Below are positions 1-5,008 of a DNA stretch of 5,008 bases, one piece after another. Every line of letters begins with the position of its first letter. Position 1 is the first letter of the stretch. This DNA is from Massilia sp. (GTDB taxonomy: Bacteria; Pseudomonadota; Gammaproteobacteria; Burkholderiales; Burkholderiaceae_D), in contig DOUW01000447.1 of assembly GCA_003520365.1 (NCBI GenBank), positions 2,166 through 7,173 on the forward strand. The letters are read 5' to 3'. The notes under the pieces are model-generated. The model made no database searches, was not told the origin of the DNA, and worked only from the letters and a program-made list of their open reading frames with translations. Made by a program: the position numbers and the translations under genes.

Positions 1-2
1 AG

Positions 3-23
3 GGTGGGCGCCCCGTGCCCACC
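3..23 (-). terminator. Possible terminator hairpin downstream of the porin gene
   Basis: GGTGGGC (3-9) and GCCCACC (17-23) form a perfect 7-bp GC-rich stem with a 7-nt loop, about 40 nt past the porin stop codon in the direction of porin transcription. Read on the minus strand the stem is followed by CT and then the window ends, so a U-tract, which would decide the matter, cannot be seen. A smaller stem, GGGCG (45-49) with CGCCC (54-58) and a 4-nt loop, lies between it and the stop codon. Calling this a terminator is inference from position and stem strength. Confidence 0.4.
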
Positions 24-60
24 ATTGCATGCGTATCCACAGGGGGGCGAGTCCGCCCGA

Positions 61-1161
61 TCAGAAATGGTGGCGCAGGCCCAGCATCACGCCATTCTGC
101 GTCTTGCCCACACCCACCGTGCCGCCCGCATCCAGCGCCACCGCCGACGCGCCATCGTTGTCCATGCGGCCAATCGCCGTGTACACCACGGTGCGCTTGG
201 ACAGTGCATAGTTGAGGCGCGCCACCAGCATCGTCACGTCCGCATCGGAATGCTTGGTGTTGCGCGCCGCCGCCTGCAGGTCGAACACGAAGTTGTTCAC
301 CGGGTGGCTCACGCCCAGGTACCACAGCAGCGACTCGACCTGGCCGGTGGCGGCATTCGTTTCGCGGTCGATCACGCCGCCGCCGATCTTGGTCGGGCCG
401 ATCATCAGGTAGCCGTTGACGGTGGTGCGGATGTCGGTGTTGTCGCTGCTGGTCAGGCCGCCGGCCGCACCCGTGTTTCCGTACAGGCGGTCGTAGGACG
501 CGTTCAGGCCCCATGCCTTGGTCTCGTAGCCGAACAGGCCGGTGTACTGGCGGCAGGCCTTCGAATTCCCTGCCACTTCGCCGCCGCAATTGGTGGCGGC
601 GGGACCGCCCGCGTTCGATGCGTCGCGGCCGAAGCTCCAGGTGGCGCCGACCACGAAGCCGCCGAAGTTGCCCATGTAGCCGATCGCATTGTCGCTGCGG
701 GCATTCGGCAGGTAGGGGTCGATGCTGCCGATGGCGAACAGGTTCGGGCCCAGCACGTCGGTCTTCAGGCCCGAGATATAGGTCATGTTGTTCTGGCGGC
801 CGAGGGTCAGCTGGCCCCAGCTGCCCTTCAGGCCGACGTTGGCCGCGCGCCCGAACAGGCGGCCGCCCTGCTGCTGGGTGCCGGTGTCCATGCCCAGCCC
901 GTTTTCCAGCACGAAGAAAGCCTGCAGTCCGCCGCCGAGGTCCTCGGTGCCCTTGAAGCCGATCCGCGAAGGGAAGGAGCTGGTCAGGGTGGGCACCTTG
1001 GTGTTCGAGTCGCCTGCATTGTTCACGTTGGTCAGGTGGGCGATGCCGCTGTCGACGATACCGTAGACCTGGACCGAGGTCTGGGCCTGGGCCGACGTGA
1101 GGCTCGTGGCAGCCGCGAGGCCGCAGGCCAGCGCGGCTGCGCTGGACAGGGTGATCTTCAT
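61..1161 (-). CDS. Gram-negative general porin (outer membrane trimeric beta-barrel type)
   Basis: Encodes a 366-residue porin, a diffusion channel for small hydrophilic solutes in the outer membrane. Residues 1-26 are a signal peptide with a Lys near the start, an Ala/Leu-rich core and an AQA cleavage site before Gln27. The mature protein begins with the typical first strand (SVQVYGIVDSG, 29-39). It continues with the porin signature SRIGFKGTEDLGGGLQAFF (65-83), then FGRAANVGL (103-111) and LTLGRQ (118-123). It ends in LRHHF, the C-terminal Phe used for BAM recognition. Length matches betaproteobacterial porins. Cys192 and Cys203 lie in a loop (NCGG...KACRQ) and could form a disulfide. The start at 1161 is chosen because AAAGGAG (plus 1167-1173) sits 5 nt upstream and the signal peptide begins exactly there; extending to 1245 would translate through the promoter and operator. 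It is divergent from the binding-protein gene. The family is secure; substrate selectivity cannot be read. Confidence 0.95.
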   Translation of the reverse strand: MKITLSSAAALACGLAAATSLTSAQAQTSVQVYGIVDSGIAHLTNVNNAGDSNTKVPTLTSSFPSRIGFKGTEDLGGGLQAFFVLENGLGMDTGTQQQGGRLFGRAANVGLKGSWGQLTLGRQNNMTYISGLKTDVLGPNLFAIGSIDPYLPNARSDNAIGYMGNFGGFVVGATWSFGRDASNAGGPAATNCGGEVAGNSKACRQYTGLFGYETKAWGLNASYDRLYGNTGAAGGLTSSDNTDIRTTVNGYLMIGPTKIGGGVIDRETNAATGQVESLLWYLGVSHPVNNFVFDLQAAARNTKHSDADVTMLVARLNYALSKRTVVYTAIGRMDNDGASAVALDAGGTVGVGKTQNGVMLGLRHHF

Positions 1162-1186
1162 GTTGTCTCCTTTGGTTTTATGATGC

Positions 1187-1201
1187 GTTCGATTATCGAA
1201 C
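1187..1201. promoter_or_regulatory. Perfect 15-bp palindrome, IclR/PcaR-like operator
   Basis: GTTCGAT-T-ATCGAAC is a perfect inverted repeat with 7-bp arms around one central base. Read in the porin direction it is GTTCGATAATCGAAC. From memory, this differs at one position from the GTTCGATAATCGCAC box described for the IclR-family regulator PcaR of Pseudomonas putida. It lies in the porin leader, about +23 to +37 from the predicted start site, where a bound protein would block transcription. It is also roughly 80 bp upstream of the predicted binding-protein gene start site, where a bound protein could activate. The palindrome is seen directly; assignment to an IclR-family protein is inference, and no regulator gene is in the window. 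Confidence 0.65.
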
Positions 1202-1205
1202 AAGA

Positions 1206-1220
1206 AGTTGTTAATCGAAC
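1206..1220. promoter_or_regulatory. Second, degenerate copy of the operator
   Basis: ATCGAAC (1214-1220) repeats one full arm of the palindrome at 1187-1201; the opposite arm is degraded. In the porin direction the 15-mer matches the perfect site at 10 of 15 positions. The two centres are 19 bp apart, close to two helical turns, so paired dimers could lie on nearly the same DNA face. The site falls at about +4 to +10 of the predicted porin transcript, just past the -10 box. A weak second site next to a strong one is a common arrangement for cooperative binding. Confidence 0.4.
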
Positions 1221-1229
1221 GTAAAACCG

Positions 1230-1258
1230 ATACTATTGTTGTCACGAAACCTTGTCAA
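1230..1258 (-). promoter_or_regulatory. Predicted sigma70 promoter of the porin gene
   Basis: On the minus strand a consensus -35 TTGACA (plus 1253-1258) is separated by exactly 17 bp from TAGTAT (plus 1230-1235), which matches the -10 consensus at 4 of 6 positions. The predicted start site is near 1223, giving a leader of about 62 nt that contains both operator copies and the Shine-Dalgarno sequence. The hexamers and spacing are seen; activity is inferred. Confidence 0.7.
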
Positions 1259-1267
1259 CACTATGCT
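1239..1267 (+). promoter_or_regulatory. Predicted sigma70 promoter of the binding-protein gene
   Basis: TTGTCA (1239-1244, 5 of 6 to the -35 consensus) is followed after 17 bp by TATGCT (1262-1267, 4 of 6 to the -10 consensus). The predicted start is near 1274, giving a leader of about 93 nt. This promoter physically overlaps the porin promoter, whose -35 box lies inside its spacer, so both cannot be occupied by polymerase at once. The leader can form a stem between GCGCGG (1281-1286) and CCGCGC (1308-1313); its significance is unknown. Confidence 0.5.
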
Positions 1268-1366
1268 TGAGCCTGTGTTGGCGCGGTTGCGACAGGACCC
1301 CGGGCGCCCGCGCACTTCGAGGTATGCCACGGCTCACCGACGAGAACCATCGACAGGAGACAAACC

Positions 1367-2536
1367 ATGCAACGCAAGACCATCGCCGCGCTCGCGGTCG
1401 CCGCAGCCTTCGCCGCTCCGCTGGCCCAGGCCCAGGACACCATCAAGGTCGGCGTGATCGCCGCCTTCTCCGGCCCCTTCGCCGACTACGGCAAGCAGAT
1501 GCAGGGCGGGATCAAGGCCTGGATGGCCCAGCACGGCGACAAGGTCGCCGGCAAGAAGATCGAGCTGATCTACAAGGACACCACCGGCCCTTCGCCCGAG
1601 ATCGCCAAGCGCCTGGCCCAGGAACTGGTGGTGCGCGAGAAGGTCGACTTCCTGGCCGGCTTCGGCCTGACGCCGGAAGCGCTGGCCGTGGCCCCGATCG
1701 CCCAGCAGGCGAAGAAGCCGATGATCATCATGAACGCGGCGACCTCGGTGATCACCACCAAGTCCGACTACATCGCGCGCTTCTCGATGACGCTGCCGCA
1801 GATCTCGGCCCCGATGGGCGACTGGGCGCTGAAGAACAAGATCAGGAACGTCGCGACCGTGGTCGCCGACTACGGCCCCGGCATCGATGCCGAGAAAGCC
1901 TTCAGCGACCGCCTGGTGAAAAACGGCGGCAAGATCGTCGAGTCGATCCGCGTCCCGCTGCGCAATCCGGAATTCGCGCCCTTCATCCAGCGCATCAAGG
2001 ACGCCAAGCCGGACGCCGTGTTCGTCTTCGTCCCGGCCGGCGAACAGAGCATCGCCTTCATGAAGGGTTACCGCGAGCGCGGCCTGGCCGCTGCCGGCGT
2101 GAAGGTGATCGCCACCGGCGACCTCACCGACGACCACGTGCTGCCGGCGATGGGCGACAACACCCAGGGCGTGATCACCACCTTCCACTACTCGGCGGCC
2201 CACAAGTCGCCCGAGAACGACGCCTTCCTGAAGAGCTTTGCCGCCGCCAACCCGCAAGGCGGTCGCCCGAACTTCATGGCGGTCGCCGCCTACGACGGCA
2301 TGAACGCCATCTACCAGGTCAGCAACAAGCTGGGCGGCAAGATCGACGGCGACAAGGCGATGGCGGTCCTGAAGGGCATGAAGATCAACAGCCCGCGCGG
2401 CCCGATCAGCATCGATCCTGCGACCCGCGACGTGGTCCAGACCGTCTACGTGCGCAAGGTGGAGATGGTGGGTGGCCAGCCCTACAATATCGAGTTCGAC
2501 CAGTTCCCGAACATGAAGGATCCGGGCAAGCAGTAA
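1367..2536 (+). CDS. ABC transporter substrate-binding protein, branched-chain amino acid (LivK/Peripla_BP_6) type
   Basis: Encodes a 389-residue periplasmic binding protein that would capture a solute and deliver it to an ABC importer of the branched-chain amino acid class. Residues 1-22 form a cleavable signal peptide (MQRK, Ala-rich core, AQA before Gln23) with no lipobox, so the product should be soluble. The mature start DTIKVGVIAAFSGPFADYGKQ and the AGFGLTPEALAVAPIAQQAKKPMI stretch, split here by position (DTIKVGVI, 24-31; FGLTPEAL, about 99-106), are typical of type I binding-protein folds in this family. AGGAG (1355-1359) lies 7 nt before the ATG. No livH, livM, livG or livF homologue is adjacent: the upstream neighbour is divergent and the downstream one convergent, so the gene is monocistronic and an orphan. 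In betaproteobacteria this expanded family often serves ligands other than Leu/Ile/Val, including aromatic acids, so the ligand is not assigned. It shares a control region with the porin. Confidence 0.92.
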   Translation: MQRKTIAALAVAAAFAAPLAQAQDTIKVGVIAAFSGPFADYGKQMQGGIKAWMAQHGDKVAGKKIELIYKDTTGPSPEIAKRLAQELVVREKVDFLAGFGLTPEALAVAPIAQQAKKPMIIMNAATSVITTKSDYIARFSMTLPQISAPMGDWALKNKIRNVATVVADYGPGIDAEKAFSDRLVKNGGKIVESIRVPLRNPEFAPFIQRIKDAKPDAVFVFVPAGEQSIAFMKGYRERGLAAAGVKVIATGDLTDDHVLPAMGDNTQGVITTFHYSAAHKSPENDAFLKSFAAANPQGGRPNFMAVAAYDGMNAIYQVSNKLGGKIDGDKAMAVLKGMKINSPRGPISIDPATRDVVQTVYVRKVEMVGGQPYNIEFDQFPNMKDPGKQ

Positions 2537-2545
2537 ATTCTGAGC

Positions 2546-2578
2546 GCCGGGCCGATCGCGGTGCCGGCGCGATCCGGC
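2546..2578. terminator. Bulged GC-rich hairpin in the convergent gap
   Basis: GATCGCG (2554-2560) pairs perfectly with CGCGATC (2568-2574) around a 7-nt loop, and GCCG (2546-2549) pairs with CGGC (2575-2578) below a 4-nt one-sided bulge. It begins 10 nt after the binding-protein stop codon, the usual place for a transcription end. No T-run follows on either strand, so it is not a textbook intrinsic terminator. It may instead protect the 3' end or mark a Rho-dependent stop. Confidence 0.4.
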
Positions 2579-2595
2579 ATGACGGGAACATGTCG

Positions 2596-2626
2596 ACCAT
2601 GCAGCGCCAGTGCAGCGTGGCATGGT
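2596..2626. terminator. Second hairpin in the convergent gap
   Basis: ACCATGC (2596-2602) pairs with GCATGGT (2620-2626). After one A/G mismatch the stem continues as GCGC (2604-2607) with GCGT (2615-2618, one G-U pair), closing a 7-nt loop. It lies about 45 nt before the DUF1176 stop codon and so could serve either converging transcript. Neither side has a strong T-run. Function as a bidirectional transcription end is inferred from its position only. Confidence 0.35.
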
Positions 2627-2670
2627 AGCGTGGTTTCACACGGTTTCCATCCCTGCCTTGCCTGGCTGCC

Positions 2671-3765
2671 TCAAGGACGCGCGGCGCCCTGCTTGCGCAC
2701 AGTCGTCACCACCGTAGGCAAAGACCACGCGCCACCGGGTGCGATGCCATTGCATTCGCCGGTATTACCCTCGCTGGTGTGCACGAAGCGCCGGCCATCC
2801 CAGGTCCAGTTTTCGAAGGCCCAGCAGTCGCCCATGCCGCGCCCTTTCTGGGAACCGTCGATGACCCCATCCGCGTAGCCGGAGCCCGAGCTGGTGACGA
2901 GCTCGGGCGCATAAGGCGGGTTCGCGTTGATCACCCAATAGGCGTCGCCCTGGTTGTAGGCGCCGCGCCAACAGAGCGTGGACGCCAGCAGCTTGCCGCC
3001 GCTCAGGCGCCATACGGTGATCTCGTTCTCGGCCTCGCCGGGCTCGGTGAGCGCCTGGCACTCTTCTTTGGCCTGCGCTTTCAAGGCCGCGCGCAGGAGC
3101 GCGAGACGGGCCTTCGGCAGCTCGATGATTTTGTGGTCCGGCACGACAGCGATTACCACCGGCGCGGGCAAGGCCGGCAGCACGCTCTGCTCGTCCTTTG
3201 TCCCCTTGCGCACCAGTGCCCCAGGCGTGCCGAGGCGGCCCTGGAATGCATCCATCTTCAGCAGCACCGCGGCGGCGCCCTTGTCCGACAGGCGCCAGGT
3301 GAGCTTGCCGTCCGACCATTCGATCCTGCTGTCCCTGGTCAGGGCGGCCAGCAGGGCCTGGGTTTGCTGGGGCGCCAGGTCGACCGTCCACTTGCCCTGG
3401 GCGATCGTTACCTTGCCATGCGCCTGGCCGTTGATCCGCATCGTCAGGTTCAGCCTCGGCGGGAAGCGGTCGGTCTCCTGCTCTTCGCCCGGGTTCCCGA
3501 TCTGCAGCTCGCCCTTCACGGGCGTGTGCGGGCCGGCCTGGCGGGTCAGCAGGACCGACACCGGCATCGCGGGATGGTCGTCGCTGCCGCTTTCGGCGTG
3601 GTAGCCGGCGGCGCGGCAGGTGCGGGTGTTGTCGCAGGCGAGTTCCCAGTTGCCGTGCTCGAAGCGCAGGCCGGGTGCTTCGGCACCCGAGGCGGCGGCA
3701 CAGGCCAGGGTCAGTGCCAGGGCCGGCATGGCCAGCGATGCCGGACGGGTGAAAGGTCTGTTCAT
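2671..3765 (-). CDS. Secreted DUF1176 domain-containing protein
   Basis: Encodes 364 residues of the DUF1176 family (PF06674), whose biochemical function is not known to me. Residues 1-28 or so look like a Sec signal peptide (MNRPFTR, hydrophobic Ala/Leu segment, SGA before Glu29), so the product should be periplasmic. Recognisable family stretches are FEHGNWELACDNTRTCRAAGY (35-55, written here with its two cysteines Cys44 and Cys50), ITVWRL (249-254), STLCWRGAYN (262-271), YADGVIDG (297-304), GDCWAFENWTWDG (312-324) and TGECNGI (335-341). The mature part has exactly six cysteines (44, 50, 236, 265, 314, 338), which suggests up to three disulfides. The start at 3765 places the signal peptide at the N-terminus and leaves a leader of about 29 nt from the predicted promoter; no clear Shine-Dalgarno sequence precedes it, so Met13 remains possible. 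The gene is alone on its strand, convergent with the binding-protein gene and divergent from the reductase gene. Confidence 0.88.
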   Translation of the reverse strand: MNRPFTRPASLAMPALALTLACAAASGAEAPGLRFEHGNWELACDNTRTCRAAGYHAESGSDDHPAMPVSVLLTRQAGPHTPVKGELQIGNPGEEQETDRFPPRLNLTMRINGQAHGKVTIAQGKWTVDLAPQQTQALLAALTRDSRIEWSDGKLTWRLSDKGAAAVLLKMDAFQGRLGTPGALVRKGTKDEQSVLPALPAPVVIAVVPDHKIIELPKARLALLRAALKAQAKEECQALTEPGEAENEITVWRLSGGKLLASTLCWRGAYNQGDAYWVINANPPYAPELVTSSGSGYADGVIDGSQKGRGMGDCWAFENWTWDGRRFVHTSEGNTGECNGIAPGGAWSLPTVVTTVRKQGAARP

Positions 3766-3800
3766 GGGCGGGATGCGAAAGTCGTGATGGTCAGCGGCCC

Positions 3801-3829
3801 AGTGTAGGCAACTCTTGCAAATATGGCAA
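3801..3829 (-). promoter_or_regulatory. Predicted sigma70 promoter of the DUF1176 gene
   Basis: On the minus strand TTGCCA (plus 3824-3829, 5 of 6 to consensus) and TACACT (plus 3801-3806, 4 of 6) are separated by exactly 17 bp. The predicted start site is near 3794. The -35 box is embedded in a short inverted repeat, CTTGC (3814-3818) with GCAAG (3826-3830), which could be an operator but is short enough to arise by chance. The promoter location supports the start codon at 3765 over longer extensions. Confidence 0.6.
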
Positions 3830-3880
3830 GCCAGCCACGTCCTCAGCATGCGCAAGTCTTCGCGGGCAACGGAACGCGAC

Positions 3881-3897
3881 CATCGCCACCGGCGATG
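3881..3897. repeat. Perfect inverted repeat upstream of the aldo/keto reductase gene
   Basis: CATCGCC (3881-3887) and GGCGATG (3891-3897) are perfect 7-bp arms separated by ACC. It sits mid-way in the 203-bp divergent region between the DUF1176 and reductase genes, immediately before TAGCAT (3898-3903), a possible but weak -10 box with no matching -35. It could be an operator for the reductase gene or a small hairpin; the sequence alone does not decide. No convincing plus-strand promoter is visible elsewhere in this region. Confidence 0.4.
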
Positions 3898-3938
3898 TAG
3901 CATAGGCCGACAGGCAGACCTTGCCTCGATCTTTCTTC

Positions 3939-3949
3939 TTGCAGTGCAA
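3939..3949. promoter_or_regulatory. Short palindrome TTGCA-G-TGCAA before the reductase gene
   Basis: An 11-bp perfect palindrome with one central base lies 7 nt upstream of the AAAGGA Shine-Dalgarno sequence (3957-3962). Its TTGCA/TGCAA arms recall half-sites seen in operators of LacI-type sugar regulators, and a related TTGCAA occurs at 3815-3820 in the same intergenic region. Being short, it may be coincidental. Confidence 0.25.
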
Positions 3950-3968
3950 CGAAACGAAAGGACCAAAG

Positions 3969-4970
3969 GTGAACCAGCGCTATCGACCGATCACGCGCCT
4001 GGGCCTGGGCGGCACCGGGCTGGGCGACATGTACCACACGACGAGCGACGAGGCGGCCCATGCCACCGTCGACGCCGCGTGGCAGGCAGGCATCCGCTAC
4101 TTCGACACCGCCCCGCACTATGGCGCCGGCCTGTCCGAGCACCGCTTCGGCATGGCGCTGCGGCGCCGGCCGCGCGAGGAATACACGCTGTCGACCAAGG
4201 TCGGGCGCATCCTCGTGCCCCACCACCCAGGCGAAATCGCGAGTCCCTTCGTCGGCGCCCTGCCCTTCCGGCGCGTGCTCGACTACACCGCGGACGGCGT
4301 GCGCCGCGCCGTCGAGGACAGCCTGCAGCGCCTGGCGCTGGGACATGTGGACATCGTCTACGTGCACGACCTCTCGCGCGATGCACTGCCGGAAGCCGAG
4401 TTCGAGCACCACTTCCGCATCGCGGCCGGCCGCGGCGGCGCCTTCGAGGGCCTGGTCAAGCTGCGCGAGGAAGGCCTGATCAAGGGCTGGGGCATGGGCG
4501 TGAACACGATCGAACCCTGCATGCGCGCGCTGCAGGCGTCCGATCCCGACGTCTTCCTGCTGGCCGGGCGCTACACGCTGATGGAGACCACGCCGCTCGA
4601 GGAATTCTTCCCGCTGTGCGCCGAGCGCGGCGCCAGCGTGGTGATCGGCGGCCCTTTCAACTCGGGCTTCCTGGCCGGCGGCGACCACTACGACTACCAG
4701 CCTGCGAAACCGGAGCAGCACGCGCAGCGCGAGCGCCTGCGCCGGGTGGCGGCGCGCCACAACGTCGACCTGGCCGCCGCGGCGCTGCAGTTCGGCCTGG
4801 GGCATCCGGTGGTGTCGGCCACGATTCCCGGCGCCAGCAGCCCGGAACACCTGCGCCGCAACGCCACCCTGCTGCACATCGAGATCCCGGCCGTGTTCTG
4901 GGAAGAACTGCTGGCCGAGGGCCTGCTGCCTGCCGGTGCGCCGATTCCTCCAAGAAAAACGGTAGTATAG
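3969..4970 (+). CDS. Aldo/keto reductase, D-threo-aldose (L-fucose) 1-dehydrogenase type
   Basis: Encodes a 333-residue NAD(P)-dependent oxidoreductase of the aldo/keto reductase superfamily (PF00248), predicted cytosolic. The full catalytic tetrad is visible: Asp46 in YFDTAP, Tyr51 in HYGAG, Lys77 in STKVGR and His133 in VYVHD. Further family stretches are LGLGGTGLGDMY (11-22), VDAAWQAGIRYFDTAPHYG (34-52), GMGVNTIE (175-182) and GGPFNSGFLAGG (227-238), then a C-terminal SATIPGASSPEHL cofactor-binding segment. The N-terminal pattern fits enzymes that oxidise the anomeric carbon of L-fucose, D-arabinose or L-galactose to a lactone, or the related pyridoxal 4-dehydrogenases; the substrate is inference. 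The GTG start is chosen because AAAGGA (3957-3962) lies 6 nt upstream and the beta-barrel begins right after it; an in-frame TTG at 3921 would add 16 non-family residues and has no ribosome site. The next gene appears to start about 37 nt downstream, suggesting an operon. Confidence 0.9.
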   Translation: MNQRYRPITRLGLGGTGLGDMYHTTSDEAAHATVDAAWQAGIRYFDTAPHYGAGLSEHRFGMALRRRPREEYTLSTKVGRILVPHHPGEIASPFVGALPFRRVLDYTADGVRRAVEDSLQRLALGHVDIVYVHDLSRDALPEAEFEHHFRIAAGRGGAFEGLVKLREEGLIKGWGMGVNTIEPCMRALQASDPDVFLLAGRYTLMETTPLEEFFPLCAERGASVVIGGPFNSGFLAGGDHYDYQPAKPEQHAQRERLRRVAARHNVDLAAAALQFGLGHPVVSATIPGASSPEHLRRNATLLHIEIPAVFWEELLAEGLLPAGAPIPPRKTVV

Positions 4971-4997
4971 GCACACATAAGCACACCTAGGCACAAG
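4968..4997. repeat. Three tandem 10-bp repeats between the reductase and the next gene
   Basis: The units are TAGGCACACA (4968-4977), TAAGCACACC (4978-4987) and TAGGCACAAG (4988-4997). They share TA-R-GCACA and are spaced at exactly 10 bp, close to one helical turn. The first unit starts with the reductase stop codon TAG and the last runs into the Shine-Dalgarno sequence of the next gene. They could be stacked regulator sites, an RNA element controlling translation, or the product of replication slippage. Confidence 0.6.
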
Positions 4998-5008
4998 GAG
5001 CCGCTGCA
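4995..5008 (+). promoter_or_regulatory. Shine-Dalgarno sequence of a gene starting at the window edge
   Basis: AAGGAG (4995-5000) is a strong ribosome binding site, followed by CCGCTGC (5001-5007) and then A at 5008. A 7-nt spacing is optimal, so if the next two bases are TG the start codon is at 5008. The gene would be transcribed in the same direction as the aldo/keto reductase, probably in one operon. Nothing of its product is visible. Confidence 0.6.

Noticed and set aside
4..1224. A 406-codon open frame on the plus strand opposite the porin gene
   Set aside because: It is the antisense shadow of a gene with clear porin motifs and signal peptide; its translation is rich in His, Arg, Ala and Val with no family pattern, as high-GC codon bias produces.
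1162..1245. N-terminal extension of the porin to an upstream start at 1245
   Set aside because: It would put 28 residues before a complete signal peptide and translate through the promoter -10 box and operators; the ribosome site at 1167-1173 fits the start at 1161.
1301..1310. CGGGCGCCCG self-complementary 10-mer in the binding-protein leader
   Set aside because: It has no loop of its own, is short, and is made only of G and C in a GC-rich stretch, so it is expected by chance.
1334..2623. A 429-codon open frame on the minus strand opposite the binding-protein gene
   Set aside because: Antisense shadow; low-complexity Asp/His/Arg/Val/Leu-rich translation, no ribosome site, and the plus-strand frame is an unmistakable periplasmic binding protein.
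3688..3717. Possible lipobox (LTLAC) in the DUF1176 signal peptide
   Set aside because: The residues before Cys22 (T, L, A at -3 to -1) do not fit the L-A/S/T-G/A pattern, and a Sec cleavage site follows a few residues later.
3766..3966. N-terminal extension of the DUF1176 protein toward 3966
   Set aside because: The added residues are basic and non-family, bury the signal peptide and cross the predicted promoter at 3801-3829.
4963..4968. TAGTAT resembling a -10 box for the next gene
   Set aside because: No recognisable -35 box lies 16-18 bp upstream, and it overlaps the end of the reductase coding sequence.

Overview
This is an ordinary-looking chromosomal segment from a high-GC Gram-negative bacterium. 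The trimeric-type porin with a C-terminal Phe, the strong GC bias at third codon positions, the AGGAGACAA-type leaders and the DUF1176 protein point to a betaproteobacterium. My best guess is Oxalobacteraceae (Massilia/Telluria/Duganella-like); that placement is inference from sequence style and was not tested by a search.

Layout. A minus-strand porin gene (61-1161) and a plus-strand gene for a branched-chain amino acid-type ABC substrate-binding protein (1367-2536) diverge from a 205-bp control region. That region carries two overlapping, outward-facing sigma70-type promoters and a perfect 15-bp palindrome resembling the operators of IclR-family regulators of aromatic catabolism. The binding-protein gene converges with a minus-strand gene for a secreted six-cysteine DUF1176 protein (2671-3765); the 134-bp gap holds two hairpins without U-tracts. 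The DUF1176 gene in turn diverges from a plus-strand aldo/keto reductase gene (3969-4970, GTG start) of the D-threo-aldose / L-fucose 1-dehydrogenase type. The last 38 bases hold three 10-bp tandem repeats and a Shine-Dalgarno sequence whose gene starts at, or just past, the window edge.

How the genes may work together. The porin (outer membrane) and the binding protein (periplasm) would act in sequence on a small solute. Their shared control region suggests coordinated or reciprocal regulation. No permease or ATPase gene is adjacent, so the binding protein is an orphan here and must use membrane components encoded elsewhere. The aldo/keto reductase probably heads or belongs to a sugar-oxidation operon continuing to the right. 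DUF1176 has no obvious functional link to either. I see no mobile element, CRISPR array, RNA gene or defence system. The most interesting signal is the regulatory architecture at 1187-1267.
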